64,000 nucleotides of DNA from Gymnothorax reevesii (Eukaryota > Chordata > Actinopteri > Anguilliformes > Muraenidae), in assembly GCA_029721435.1 (NCBI GenBank), contig CM056576.1:111208666-111272665 (forward strand), given 5' to 3'. Shown one piece after another: positions 47,538 through 58,369 of this stretch. The notes below the pieces were generated by a model. The model had not been told where the DNA came from and made no database searches. It was given only the letters and a program-made list of their open reading frames with translations. A program made the position numbers and the translations under genes. How positions within the stretch are numbered: the first letter of the stretch is position 1; each line of letters begins with the position of its first letter.

Positions 47538-50424
47538 TTGTTTCTGAATGCATTTTTTTCTGTTGAAGAGGTGAAAAATGTCATAGATAAATGTAAACTG
47601 AAAAAAGCTATGGGTATTGATGACATTTCCTGTGAGGTATTGAAGTCATCAAGGATGTTTAATATATTATTTGAGTCATTTCAGTCTTGCTTTGATAGTG
47701 GCATTATTCCTACACAGTAGAACAAGAGTGTTATTAAACCCATTCCTAAAACTTCAAAAAATAATCCCAGGCTACCACTCAGCTGTAGGAATATTAGTCT
47801 CATTAGCTGTGAATATAAATTGTACTCTTCACTTTTAAATTGACTCGTAGAGCACCTTGAGAGGACTGATTTGATTGTAGACAAACAAAATAGAGTTAGA
47901 AAAGATACAGCATGTATTGACCATGTATACGCAGTTACTTCCATCACACAAGCAAGAATCAAGGAGAATAAGTCTACTTTTATTTGCTTTATTGATTTTA
48001 AGAAGGCGTTTGATTGGGTCAGTCGGGAACTTCTTCAATATAGGCTGTTAACTTCGGTGTTAACGGAAAGTTTTATCATGCCATTAAGTCTCTCTATCAA
48101 GTACCAGTCGCCTGTGTTCATGTGAATGAGTACACAACTGGATGGTTTCCTGTTATGTTCTGTGGGTCTCTGTGTGTTTTGGTCAGTCAATTTTAGGTTT
48201 TTATTATTTTTGTGATGTCCGTTTTTCGTCTCATGTCTTAGTGTTTCACATTTCATATCTCTCCCGTGTTACTCCAGTGCACGTCTTACCCATGTACGGT
48301 CTTTGCTTTCTCCCCGGTCGCGTCATTAGTTCGTTGCAGTTTTTTTCTTAATTGATTGTGACACTATTTCGGGTGATTTAATGGATTCTGGGTTTCAGCC
48401 TTCCTTCCGTTCTCGTTTGCCATTTTCCCCTTGCTTTTCTATATTACTAACCCGTACTAACAGTTTGTTGTTTTCTAGAATTTACTAACCAAAACTAACA
48501 TTGTATATTAGACTAACGTACTAACGAGCACTCGGGATTGTACAGCTGCACTTACTAATTGACTAACTACCTCTTTGCATTTGCCCTGTTCTAGTCTCTG
48601 CCTCTTGCTTTTCTTTAACTTGCCTTGCTGTGCTTTCTGCAGACTCTTTGCATTTATTTCATCTGTCCTGCTTCTCTCTCTATGCACTGTGAAATATTTA
48701 TTCAGTTTATTTATCCCGTTTTTGGGAGAGTCTTGTGATCCTCGTCTGTGTGTAAATGTTTTTCTGTTTCATGTAATTAGGTTTCCCTCGTGTTCCACCC
48801 CTTGTTAATTATATTAATTTTCTGCACCTGTGTTTGTCCATGCCCCTGCCCTATATATGTTCCTAGCTCAGCAGTCACTTCAGATTTGACTTCGCTTCAC
48901 TTCACACCGCCTCCGCACCACTCCTTGCCCCCGCTCACGTTCCCTCTGGTCCCCATCGCTCTCTGTGTTCATTCCATTTGCCTTCATGCCCCATCCCAGC
49001 CTGTCCCTGCCTGCTGTGTTCCCGAGCCTGCCCCCCGCCAGCTGTGCCTTCCGAGTTCGCCACCTGCCAGCTGTGCCTGTTGCGTAGTCCTGTGTCCGCC
49101 CCCCGCCTGATGTCTCTGAGCCTCCTGGTGTTCCCGAGTTGCCCCGAGCATCCTGGTGTTCCCGAGTCGTCCGAGTCTGCCCCCCCTGCGGTGTTCCCGA
49201 GCCTGCCCCTCGCCAGCTGTGCCTCCCGAGTCAGCCACCTGCCAGCTGTGCCCGTCGCCTAGTCCTGTGTCTGCCCCCCGCCTGATGTCTCCGAGCCTCC
49301 TGGTGTTCCCGAGTTACCCTGAGTCTGTTCCCGAGTTGCCCCGACTCTGTTACCGAGTTGCCCCCAGTCTGTTCCCGAGTTTTGTAATTATTCCTGAGTT
49401 ACTCCCCCTTTCAGTGCCAGAGCACGGTGGTTATTTTGGCCTGTGTGCCACGTTTTTTCCTCCCATTCGAGGTTTTAGTTTGATTAATAAATTACTCTTT
49501 TGTTCCCTGCATTTGGCGTCTCTCCCCTCTCGTTTCTGTGTTTCCTCCTTCCGAGTCTTCCGTGTTTCCGAGTGTTCCGAGTCCTGTTCTGAGTTCCTGG
49601 TGTTCCCAGCTCATTTCTTAACAGTGTCCCCAACAATTTGGTGTGAAGCAAGGAGATTTTTTATCTCCAACACAGTTTTCCATTTATATAAATGATTTAG
49701 CTCTTCAAATTAAAGCATCAGAATTGGGAGTCAGAATAGAGGATCAGATTGTGGGCATATTATTTAATGCAGATGACGTGGTCTTGCTTGCAGAACAGGA
49801 AAGTGATCTTCAGATTATGTTGAACATTGTTGCTGACTGGTGCTTGAAATGGAGGTTAGTGGCAAATCAAGGTAAAACTCAAATAGTGCATTTTAGACAA
49901 AAATTAGTGGAGAGAAGCTCAGTTGTTTTTACTCTTGGTTCAGTAATGTTGTCATATAGTGATTAATACAAATATCTTGGCTTGACATTGCATGAGCATA
50001 TGTCATTTAAAGAAGCAGTCAGTGTCTTAGCTCAGTCTGCAGGTAGAGCACTGGGATCCATGATCAACAATGTTAAGCACTGTGATGGTTTTGGATTTCA
50101 TACTTACACACAGCTTTATAATTCATATGTGTGTCCTGTGTCAGACTATGCTTCTGGCGTTTGGGGGTTCCTTGAATACAAAAACTGAAACATCATGCAT
50201 CACAGAGCTATTCGATCTTTTCTTGGAGTTCATAAATTCACTTCAGTTTTGCCTATTTGGGGAGATATGGGATGGGTGCCTCCAAACATCAGACGTAGTT
50301 GTGAGATAATTCAGCTTTGGAATAGACTTGTAAAGATGTCTGATCAGATTTTTAACTGGTGCATTTCACACGGTCATCCCTGGGTAAAAGAGTTGAATTC
50401 TATATTTTATTTGAATGATATGTA
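47538..50424 (+). pseudogene. LINE reverse transcriptase, split by an LTR
   Basis: Before the LTR: FFSVEEVKNVIDKCKLKKAM, GIDDISCEVLKSS, FDSGIIPTQ then a TAG where Trp is expected, PIPKTSKNNPR, DKQNRVRKDTACIDHVYAVT and the catalytic block STFICFIDFKKAFDWVSREL. After the LTR: FGVKQGDFLSPTQFSIYIND, LFNADDVVLLAEQESDLQIM (the Y/F-ADD box, here N-ADD) and CLKWRLVANQGKTQIVHFRQ, then a stop, YKYLGLTLHE and C-terminal sequence to 50424. Removing the LTR and one 6-bp duplication puts TTGWF and FGVKQGD back in one frame. The clade is uncertain; I recognise the family from fish and cnidarian genomes (…FRK..CIDHIY..TSI…) but cannot assign it. Confidence 0.82.
48151..49623 (+). mobile_element. Solo LTR, 1473 bp, with internal tandem duplication
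   Basis: TGTTATGTTC...TTTCTTAACA, flanked by gtttcc (48145-48150) and gtgtcc (49624-49629), 6 bp with one mismatch. An aataaa signal lies at about 49487 before a short R/U5-like end. Inside, a GC-rich ~180-bp block (gtgttcccgagcctgccc, gccacctgccagctgtgcc, ccgcctgatgtct) is duplicated at about 49015-49190 and 49190-49330. Blocks such as ttcgggtgattta, actaacagttt and cactcgggattgta are shared with 58370-59655. The proline-rich frames at 48.79-49.70 kb are chance readings of this LTR. Confidence 0.82.
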
Positions 50425-52301
50425 ATTTATCTGACAGAAAAGGCTAACCTGTGATGTTCAGGAGATTAAGAGTAGAATTTTCTAGTATGAAGAAAAATGG
50501 TCAGTTGATATATAGTATAAACCGAAGTTACAAACTTACTGTCCCATAAAAAATGGCTACAACACAGACTATCATGTGAAATATGATGTTCTGGAACATT
50601 ACCTTTAGCCTTAGAGACCGGTAGGTTTAGTTACTGTCCAGAAGAAGATTAACTTTGCTTATTGTGTGATTTAAGAGAAATTGAGAATGGAAATTCATTT
50701 TGTTTTATCGTCCTGCTTACGATGTTGAGATGGAGGTATTATTACGTAGAATGTCCTCCATTTATTTTTATTTGAGTTGGATGATTATGAAAAATTTGAA
50801 TTGTGATCAGGAAGTGAACGTTTGCTGTAGCAGACTTAGTTTGCAAGGCCTGGGAGAAAAGTCAGAATATTTTATTCAGAAAAGAGCCATTACAGTTTCT
50901 TTGTCTTGTTTTTCTTTTACTTGGGAATGAATTGAATTGTGATGACTCATCCACAATGTGTTTGCTGCAACTATCTGTTAAGCTGTCTTATAAACCCATG
51001 AGGGTTGGGCACATTTGGAGCAAAACACGTAAATAAAAGAAACTAAACTAAAAACTAAAACTCCACAATTTTTTTAACACAAGCGTTCACAGGTTGGAGA
51101 GCCTCTGGCCATCTTTACTTCTGAGATACTCAGCCTCTCTAGGACATCCCTTATCAATCATGGTACACACCTGATGCCAGTTCATTTAATTACTTGCTAA
51201 ATGTTCTTTCAGCTGATTCTGTTATATATTAATTGCTTTTTCAGCCCCTTTTTTGCCTGTGTCCCAACTTTTTTGAGACCTGTTGCAGCCAGAAAATTTT
51301 AAATAAGCTCATTTTGTGGATAAAAAGGCAAAATAACTTTGTTTCAAAATCTGAAATGTTATCTATGTTTTATTATAAATAACATATTGGCTCATGTGAT
51401 CTGAAAGTCATTGCATTTTGATTTTATTCACAATTTACACTTTGTCCCTACTGGCCCTCAGACACACCCCCATTTAGTTTTGTCCAATTGCCAAGTACAT
51501 AATTTGATGGCTGTTTATTTGATGATTCACCCATGCATTCTCTTTTTATTCAATACGCTTTTACTAGAGTGTAGGCAGTATGGTTTGGGACCACTAATTT
51601 CCACAAACATCTTGAATAACAGAAGTATTATGGTCCCCACTCTTTTAATGCCCACCTCAAAATACCAATTCTAATGGCACTTTCTCCATTAATGGCAATA
51701 ATATCGACCTTTTTTCTTTTGCTTTCTTTTCATGGTGCAGTGACATGCAATTGTTAGTCATCTGGACTAACTTCAGTATACCAAAATCTCACTTTTCAAT
51801 CTACACAAAATGTCAACAATGAAGTGAAAAAAGGACTAATTAAAAATCATATTCAAACCAAATTATGGATATTTTTCTAAACAAATACATGCATTCTTTC
51901 ATTGAATAAGCCGTGTTATTTCTTCTTTCAAGACGATTTTGACAGCAATTGTATCTTGTGTCTTTTCTACCGCGCTATCTGCTTTATTTGTGCATCAAAT
52001 TTTTAGTGGCGGTAGTTTGACTGTCGTTTTCCGAGATAAAGTGTCATCGAAATCTATGATGTTATAGCTAGCATGCCAATGTATTGAACATCCTAACTTT
52101 CCTCGCTTCAGGAGGACATTCACAGTATCTATTACTGGTTATCATTATTATCTCTTCAATTATTAAAATCTGTAGTGCCCAGCTTAATTCACTAGGTTTG
52201 AAAACAACTTCCAGTTTCCGGTTAGACTCGAGTAAGCAAACATGGCGGTGCCCACGAAGATAATTGAGGCTTGCTAGCTAGCTAGCCATTAAATAGAAGT
52301 T

Positions 52302-52585
52302 TTCCTCTGATTGAAACAAGTTTTCCTCTGATTGAAACATGTTTTCCTCAGATTGAGATGTGTTTTCCTATGATCGAAACATATTTTCCTCGGAACGAAA
52401 CAAGTTTTCCTTGGATCGAAACAAGTTTTCCTCGGATTGACACAAGTTTTCCTCGTAACAAAACAAGTTTTCCTCTGATCGAAACATGTTTTCCTCGGTT
52501 CTAAACAAGTTTTCCTCGGAGCAAAACGTTTTTCTTGGATTGAAACAAGTTTTCATCTGATTGAGACATGTTTACCTCGGATTGA
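52302..52585 (-). repeat. 21-bp minisatellite in the right foldback arm
   Basis: About fourteen units of gaggaaaacatgtttcgatc on the minus strand. Since 21 bp is seven codons, one frame stays open as a repeated SEENLFR heptapeptide. That frame has no supporting start context and is not a gene. The array is longer than its left partner (about eight units). Confidence 0.9.
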
Positions 52586-52608
52586 GGTACGTGAACTGTG
52601 TGGTTGTT

Positions 52609-52905
52609 AGCACAGTGGTTAGCACTACTGCCTCATAGCAAGAAAGTCGTGGGCCTGGGGCCTGAGGCCTTTTTGTGTGGAGTTTGCATGTTCTCTCCGT
52701 GTTCGCGTGGGTTTCCTTGATGTGCTGTGTGTGAATGTTTGGTGGTGTTCAGAGGGGCTGTAGGCGCATAGTGCAGCTGTGGCTACAGAAAAGTAGTTTA
52801 CCACCATCAGTGCGTGAATGTGTGAGTGAATGAATAATGTATCCATTGTGAGGCGTCTTTGAGTGCCCAGGTAAGCGCTATATAAAACTGATGCATTATA
52901 ACTAT
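52609..52905 (+). mobile_element. SINE-like fragment abutting the foldback end
   Basis: It begins agcacagtggttagcactac with an A-box-like segment, continues gtttgcatgttctctccgtg as in the SINE at 40050, then changes to another body ending in aagcgctatataaaactgat. The first ~15 bp of the SINE head are missing exactly at the foldback boundary, so the foldback probably inserted into or beside it. Confidence 0.6.
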
Positions 52906-54181
52906 AGCTTGGAACGAAAGAGATTTTTCATAAGGGCAGAGACATAGCACTGTTCAAGTATGCTGAATAGCCTTTGTATTTTATTCAGCAGAGACAGCAA
53001 AGTTAATGGTTTTCGGTGTAGCTTGAGATATTCATAAGGTGGATTCATGACATATCAAATTTATATCTATTCAATCTGAAATGCGGTATATATGCTACAA
53101 TTACGGCTCGAAGGACTTTAAGAGAAATGTTGCAGGCACCCATTGCTTCACGAGCATGGTGCTTTTGGGGGACACTAATACCCACTCATACCCACTGAAA
53201 TTACAAGGCTCTTTTATGATGTTGATTCTGCACAATTGGAAACGCAAAGCCAATTAAGGTCAGTGCTATCACAGATTTATACTGATTTGTATGTGTTACA
53301 GATTTTCTTGTACAAGGTTCTGACTTGGTGAAATCAGTCCAAGATGTGTCGCAAAATATCCCCATACTTGAGTCAAAACAGTAGAATGGGTTGTCCCTCT
53401 GTATCGCTGTGATGCCCCTCAAGGAGTTTTGTCTGCAGCAACCTGTGTTCTTGCTTACCCTCAGGTTGATTGCAGTGATAGAGTGCACCTGAACCAGTGA
53501 ACTGAGGCTAGATAAGAACAGCTGCAATCACTCTTTCTGTTCTTGCTCTTCTCCTCCAACTCCTGTTTTTGGTGTGACTTCTGTGCTATTTGTTAAGTTA
53601 CTCATTCTGTTTGCAACTCTTAAGTTTGCGTTGTTAAGCATATTTGGATGCTTTGATCAGTTCAGTTCTTATCTCATTCATTCAAATGTGCTGGCCTGTT
53701 CTCCTGCTGTACTGGCCTGTTATTTTTACCATAAGCCTTTGTTTTAATGGTATTCCTCATGTTGTTGCCTTTTTCTCTGTAGCTGGTCCTTTTATAGTGC
53801 TACGCCAACTCATTTCTTGTACTTGGCAATGATGAAATCTACAGCCTCTGCTTTTAATAAACTCCTACAAAGGGAACTTGCAACTTAGCTAGAAGACATT
53901 TTGCTGTTTTTGAGAAGGCAATGGAATAATTTTGCCTTTGAACCCTATTTTTCTATCTTCTGAGGTCATTTTTTCAGAATACATTACTGAGCAACTGAGC
54001 TTTCCGCAGCTGCTTAGGCAAACTAAGGATCAATGAATGGTAGCTCCAGGACCCAGACAGCGGCGAAAACAAATGTGACCACATCAGGGGAAAAAGAAAA
54101 TTTAACATACATGCTTAACCACTGTATTGGCAACCCGTACGAAAGAAAGAGTGCTGGTGACCTCAAGATTGTTCTCAAGTA
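52906..54181. other. Unassigned non-coding stretch
   Basis: No gene or bounded element recognised. Frames at 53201-53527 and 53644-53832 lack domain signatures. Confidence 0.35.
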
Positions 54182-54710
54182 CAGTCTTGTGCAAATTAAT
54201 TGGATGAAGTAGGCTGGAGTGGGAAAAACAAAACAACAAAGATTTACAGGCGTTTTTTTTGCTTTAATAGCATCTACATACAGCGCTCTGAACGAGATGT
54301 GTCCTCTACGGTTCTTGATAAGCTGTTCCACCCATTTTGGCGTGGAGCTGACCAGGTTTTTGCAGGTTGCCTTGATTTCTTCATCATGATGCCACACCTG
54401 GACTTTGGCTTTTGTGGTGCAGTCCTTTTGCTGCAGCCATGATGGATGATGAACCAGAGATTCTCAATGGGATTGAGGCCAGGTGAATTACCAGGCCAGT
54501 CCAACACTGTTACAGTACTGTGTTGATGATGCAGTCACATTAGTTGCATCATGCAAGTCAAGTAAATGAATGAAATGTGGCTAAAAGGTACTGTGCAGTG
54601 ATCTTTCAGGTGTTTAAATAAAACTTGGCATCACTTGGCACGGCTATTTGCAGTCCATTCAGCTCATTCAATTGACAAGCACCTTTATCCAATTAATTTG
54701 CACAAGACTG
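54182..54710 (-). mobile_element. Internally deleted Tc1-like element, 529 bp
   Basis: Left end cagtcttgtgcaaattaatt after TA; right end, reverse-complemented, cagtcttgtgcaaattaatt (identical over 22+ bp), followed by CA. Inside, the minus strand keeps only a transposase C-terminus: LDWPGNSPGLNPIENLWFII, a frameshift, then MWHHDEEIKATCKNLVSSTP and VEQLIKNRRGHISF. The N-terminal two thirds are deleted. The near-identical ends suggest a fairly recent copy moved in trans. Confidence 0.85.
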
Positions 54711-56255
54711 CATTTGCTCCCTGACCAAAAACATGTCCTTTTGAAAGAAGAAATATGTACGATCAAACTGAATTTTTAGTCTAAAATTTTTGCTGATGTT
54801 TTGTCAAAGATATCTGTGTATTGAATTGCAGAGATGTATACTAAAGTTGGCTTTCTACTCTGCTAGTCCTAGCCCTGTTCAGCTTGTCCTGTCTTGTAAT
54901 ATTACTTTTTACCTCAAGAGGAATAGTGAGTCACTGTAGCCTAGCGCCTGCTATCCTCAGTCCAACATGAGAGGAAAAAGTAGCGCTGGTGAACTTCTAA
55001 TGTTGGTTCTCAAGTGAAATGGATCTTTAATACAAACTGAGCACAGCGGTAGTTCAGGCAGGCCACAGAGTCACAGCTAGCTTGCAAGCCTGCCTTCATT
55101 TAGACCAGGAGCCCAGAGGGGTCAGCCTAGCTGAAAATCATACCAATTTTCATGTATATATCAATACTGTGTATACCCCAACAGTAAAGGGAATGGGCTG
55201 GGCATCTGACGGGGTCTGGCTGGTGGGTGTGATCAAGAGGGCCAAATATATTGATGAAAAAATTTGAGCTAGCACCCACCTGAATCATATTGATCAAGAC
55301 TTGTCTTGTCCCAAGGTACTTAAGGTACAACTGCTAGACATTTTTGGTGGTGGGTGTGGTCAGCCAGACAGGATAATGGGCACCCATTATTCAGCTGCCA
55401 CACCCCCAAAACTGGTCTAGCCTAGCTTGTGATCATACGGAATGAAAGCAATTGCAAAATGTTCAGCATACATCCCTCTACAAGAAATGACCACTGCCAG
55501 ACATTTTTCCTGGTGGGGTGGCCCCGCCAGACACGTCCAAATGCCACACCCTCAAACCTGGGCTAGCCTAACTGATGTACCTTGTAGGCCTATTGTGTTC
55601 TCAATGCTATAGGGAATGCGTTTTTTATTGTGCTTGAGCAGGCCTGTGCACAACACATGCAACAAGATTCATGATATATAAGGCATTTATTATGTGCCCT
55701 GCATTCGCTAATTGCTCGATTTTGAAACATGTAGATGTGTATGAAAAAGAAGAAAGGTAGGTACTTCATTTTCAGTACTTCTTTCTTTTCAAGAATATTA
55801 AAAACAGTGCAGTTTCAACAGCATGCAACCATGTCTTGACATAGCCCTATCATTCAATGGAAGACGGAGTTTTACCCCTAAGGAACTGTGTATTATGTTC
55901 GTGATACTGTCGTAAGTGTTCCGCACATCATTATGATAGGCCCTTGAAAAATAAAAATCGATATTTTGCGTTCCTTCCGGGGTTATGAGCAGGCTGTTGA
56001 TGCCACTGGCAGCAAATCACCTTGGGTGGGGTGGGTTAAACTGACTATTCATGTAGATCTCGATATGTGTACAAAGTTATTCTTATACCCCATCACCCAT
56101 ACAATACTCACGGTCAGTATATGCCCTCTGCTGATGGAAATAAGTAATCCTACCAATCTATAAGTTCATACAACCTAGAAAATTGAAACTGAGATGACCT
56201 TAAAATCCTTTCAGGGGCAATTAAGTTAATCTGTGTCAAATCAGAATGGGTTAAA
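54711..56255. other. Unassigned stretch with a diverged tandem pair
   Basis: A block containing agacatttttggtggtgggt, then gctgccacacccccaaaact and gtctagcctagct (55335-55430), recurs diverged at 55496-55572 (agacatttttcctggtgggg, ctgggctagcctaac). No gene recognised. Confidence 0.4.
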
Positions 56256-57404
56256 CACAAGAACCCATGATCTCAGTGGGTCATCAATGCAAAACCCGAG
56301 TAAACGTTCATCTCCAAATGATGATAGTGCAGAAGCAGTAAGTATATACATATTTTTTTCATAATTTTGAATTGTGAAAATATCCAGAGATTCGGACCTA
56401 TCATTCATCACATACTAAATGTGTATTTCACCTTATTTTCAATGAAAGTATGATCAAGTTGGTCTACTTTCAGAAACAACTGCTGGCAGAAAACCCCATC
56501 CTGAACAATCAGGGGTTAATACTGCATTCCTAAAATACATCACTCATATCAACTATAGGAGTGAGGTAGGAATGAAATATTAACCCCTGATTGTTCAGGA
56601 GGGAAAATCCTTAAATTGAAATCAATATTGTATGTTAGCTATCTGTTGGGCACCAGTGTAAGATCTTATTATAAAAAAATAATATTTAGGAGTTCTGGAG
56701 ATTTTTCTTGAGTTTGTTTTGCTTTATTCCAGCAGTCTGATGGTGATCCAGGTCAAAACATTGTAATCAATGGTTCCCAAATATCACAGGTTTCATCAAA
56801 CCAGTCAAGTGGATTATCAACTTCTCATGATGGCATTGAAGTGGCGAATATAATTGTATGATTTTATTTTCATTTTTGGACTACAAAGGGCTTCTGAACC
56901 TGATAATAACCCTGACATCTCTCATAATCATTGATTTTAAAGACATGATCTTTTTTTGACTTCTGTAACAAGCAGTAAGTGGATATGACACGCTACGACA
57001 GTGAATAGCCCAACTGGCACTTAAAAGAATACTGATGGGAATGGGTAGTTTTGACATTGTCGTGACCATTTAGCGAGAGTCTTTGCATAAATAGAAAAAG
57101 ACACCATTTACTACAGTCCATCAATTTTTGTTTTTATAAATCAATAAGGAATATAAAATTGGGTTTATTGTTTTCCAAGGAATCTTTGAATCAACATCTA
57201 GTCGAAAAAATGGTTTCAACACATGGACCACAGAGTTCAAAGAGTCAACCAATACAGCAGTGTACATCATCATCCCCTACTGATGGTGCTGAAGTGGTAA
57301 GAAGGGCCGCATTAAAGAAACATGGACCCCGGGGCTACCACTTTTTCAAGCACACCCCCCCCCCATCATCGCCACGCCAAGTACCATCACAATTACACAA
57401 CTGA
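56256..57404 (+). CDS. Candidate gene end made of three similar small exons (hypothetical)
   Basis: Three blocks with splice-like borders share a Ser/Gln-rich pattern ending in Asp-rich 'D-x-x-E-(A/V)'. Block 1 ends KRSSPNDDSAEA at 56337 before gtaagt. Block 2 is 56733-56843 (111 bp, after ctttattccag), has NQSSGLSTSHDGIEV and precedes gcgaat, a GC-type or mutated donor. Block 3 begins 57180 (after ttttccaag), has QQCTSSSPTDGAEV and precedes gtaaga at 57297, or reads through to TGA ending at 57404. Blocks 2 and 3 are multiples of three and all borders are phase 0. An AATAAA lies at 57576-57581. I recognise no protein family. It may be the 3' end of a host gene with duplicated exons or chance; block 1 has no good acceptor. 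Confidence 0.35.
56500..56599. repeat. 100-bp inverted repeat (hairpin)
   Basis: cctgaacaatcaggggttaa, then tactgcattcct (56500-56531), pairs with aggaatgaaatattaacccc, then tgattgttcagg (56568-56599). That is 32-bp arms with about two mismatches around a 36-bp loop. It lies between blocks 1 and 2 of the candidate exons. Confidence 0.88.
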
Positions 57405-57604
57405 CCTGTCCCATCTACCGCAACATCAGCCCTGCTTACTTTCTATGCAATAATGCATCAACAATCACTTGTAACTGCAGTTTCGATTCATGACTATTAC
57501 AGCACAAAATACTTTTATCATACAGAGGAGTACACATATTCTATAAAATTATACAGAAATTGTGTCACCAAAAAGAATAAAGGCCGGCTATCGGTAGGAC
57601 ACCA

Positions 57605-58369
57605 TACATCTCTCTGACACATAACTCACACGTTTGTGCGCTCATACATGCAAGCAACACACTCTACAACAGCTGAGAATAAGCACCTTGTCAAATAATT
57701 TGCAAACAACCATATGACTCCTTGAATATTAGTAAAAAATGTTCAAGGATTCACCTTTGAAAATTACATCATACAAAATAAAATAAAATTTTAAAAAAAG
57801 TACTGTCATCTTCCATCTTAGAGTTGCAGAAGCACCAAATTCACTTATTACGTAAGAATTTTTAATTGTGACTTAACTGAACTGGGCATGAATATCTCAT
57901 GCGCCCAACCCCCTGCCAAATAAATAATATCCAAATTATTAAATTGACACCTATATTGACGTGAATATTGCTGGACTTCGCAAAGCATGATCAGGGCATG
58001 AAATCGAACGCTTAGAGTTGCCTTGATTTGTTGTGTACTCATGAAAAGATGAAGAAACGAAAAGAGTATGCATTGCAAGGCATTTATTGTGCACTTGAAT
58101 AGAAAAACATAATTGTGAAAAGATTTGAGAAATGAGCATGCATAATAAGTATCAATTTCACAGTTCAAGCTCTCAAGATGCTCTCTGAAGGTATACAGCT
58201 TCAAATCTTTTTGCAGAAAAATGACAAAGCATCAGAACGTTCTAGGGGCTTTAGCTGCCCATTTCACAATTCTGTTCAGAACTAAATGACAAACTTCTGA
58301 GCAGTGATACCACAAAACTTGTGAGCAGCCTTTCGTACAAACACAGAAAATAGTTTTCTGACGTGCTAC
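57605..58369. other. Unassigned non-coding stretch
   Basis: No gene or bounded element recognised. The frames at 57848-58204 on the minus strand have no domain signature. Confidence 0.4.

Larger units (their letters stand above)
47473..51062 (+). mobile_element. 5'-truncated LINE inserted in the Tc1-like element
   Basis: The 3' end is marked by an A-rich tail of (aaact)n type at 51038-51062, directly before resumed Tc1 sequence. The 5' boundary is approximate. The LINE starts inside the linker before the reverse-transcriptase domain. It is itself split by the solo LTR 48151-49623. Confidence 0.75.
46299..51448 (-). mobile_element. Tc1-like element holding a LINE insertion
   Basis: The left end caacatcaattccaaaatag follows TA (46297-46298). 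The right side ends in the reverse complement of gggacaaagtgtaaattgtg at 51448, lacking about 20 terminal bases. Arms pair for >100 bp (caatgactttcaaatc / caatgactttcagatc). The LINE at about 47473-51062 splits the 5' part of the transposase, and Tc1 sequence resumes at cacaatttttttaacacaag. Without the LINE it is about 1.56 kb, normal for Tc1. Confidence 0.83.
43621..52608. mobile_element. Large foldback-type inverted repeat, 9.0 kb
   Basis: The outer ends pair: aacaatcacacagatcacat against (reverse complement) aacaaccacacagttcacgt. The left arm runs from 43621 to about 44945 and the right arm from about 51450 to 52608, collinear throughout: minisatellite, then ggctagctagctagcc, cgtgggcac, ctttatctcgg, ggtttgaatatga, gtccagatgactaac / actccagatgactaac, and gggg(g/t)gtgtctgagggcc. 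Inside are a solo LTR in the left arm and a Tc1-like element with its own inserts. No transposase of its own is visible. I cannot name a superfamily; Galileo-like foldbacks of the P superfamily have comparable architecture. Confidence 0.8.

Noticed and set aside
48790..49695. Proline/serine-rich proteins on both strands
   Set aside because: They fall wholly inside a solo LTR with internal tandem duplication; dense open frames come from its GC-rich repeats.
52368..52556. Heptapeptide-repeat protein (SEENLFR)n
   Set aside because: It is a translation of a 21-bp minisatellite, which stays open because 21 is divisible by three; no start context or conservation.
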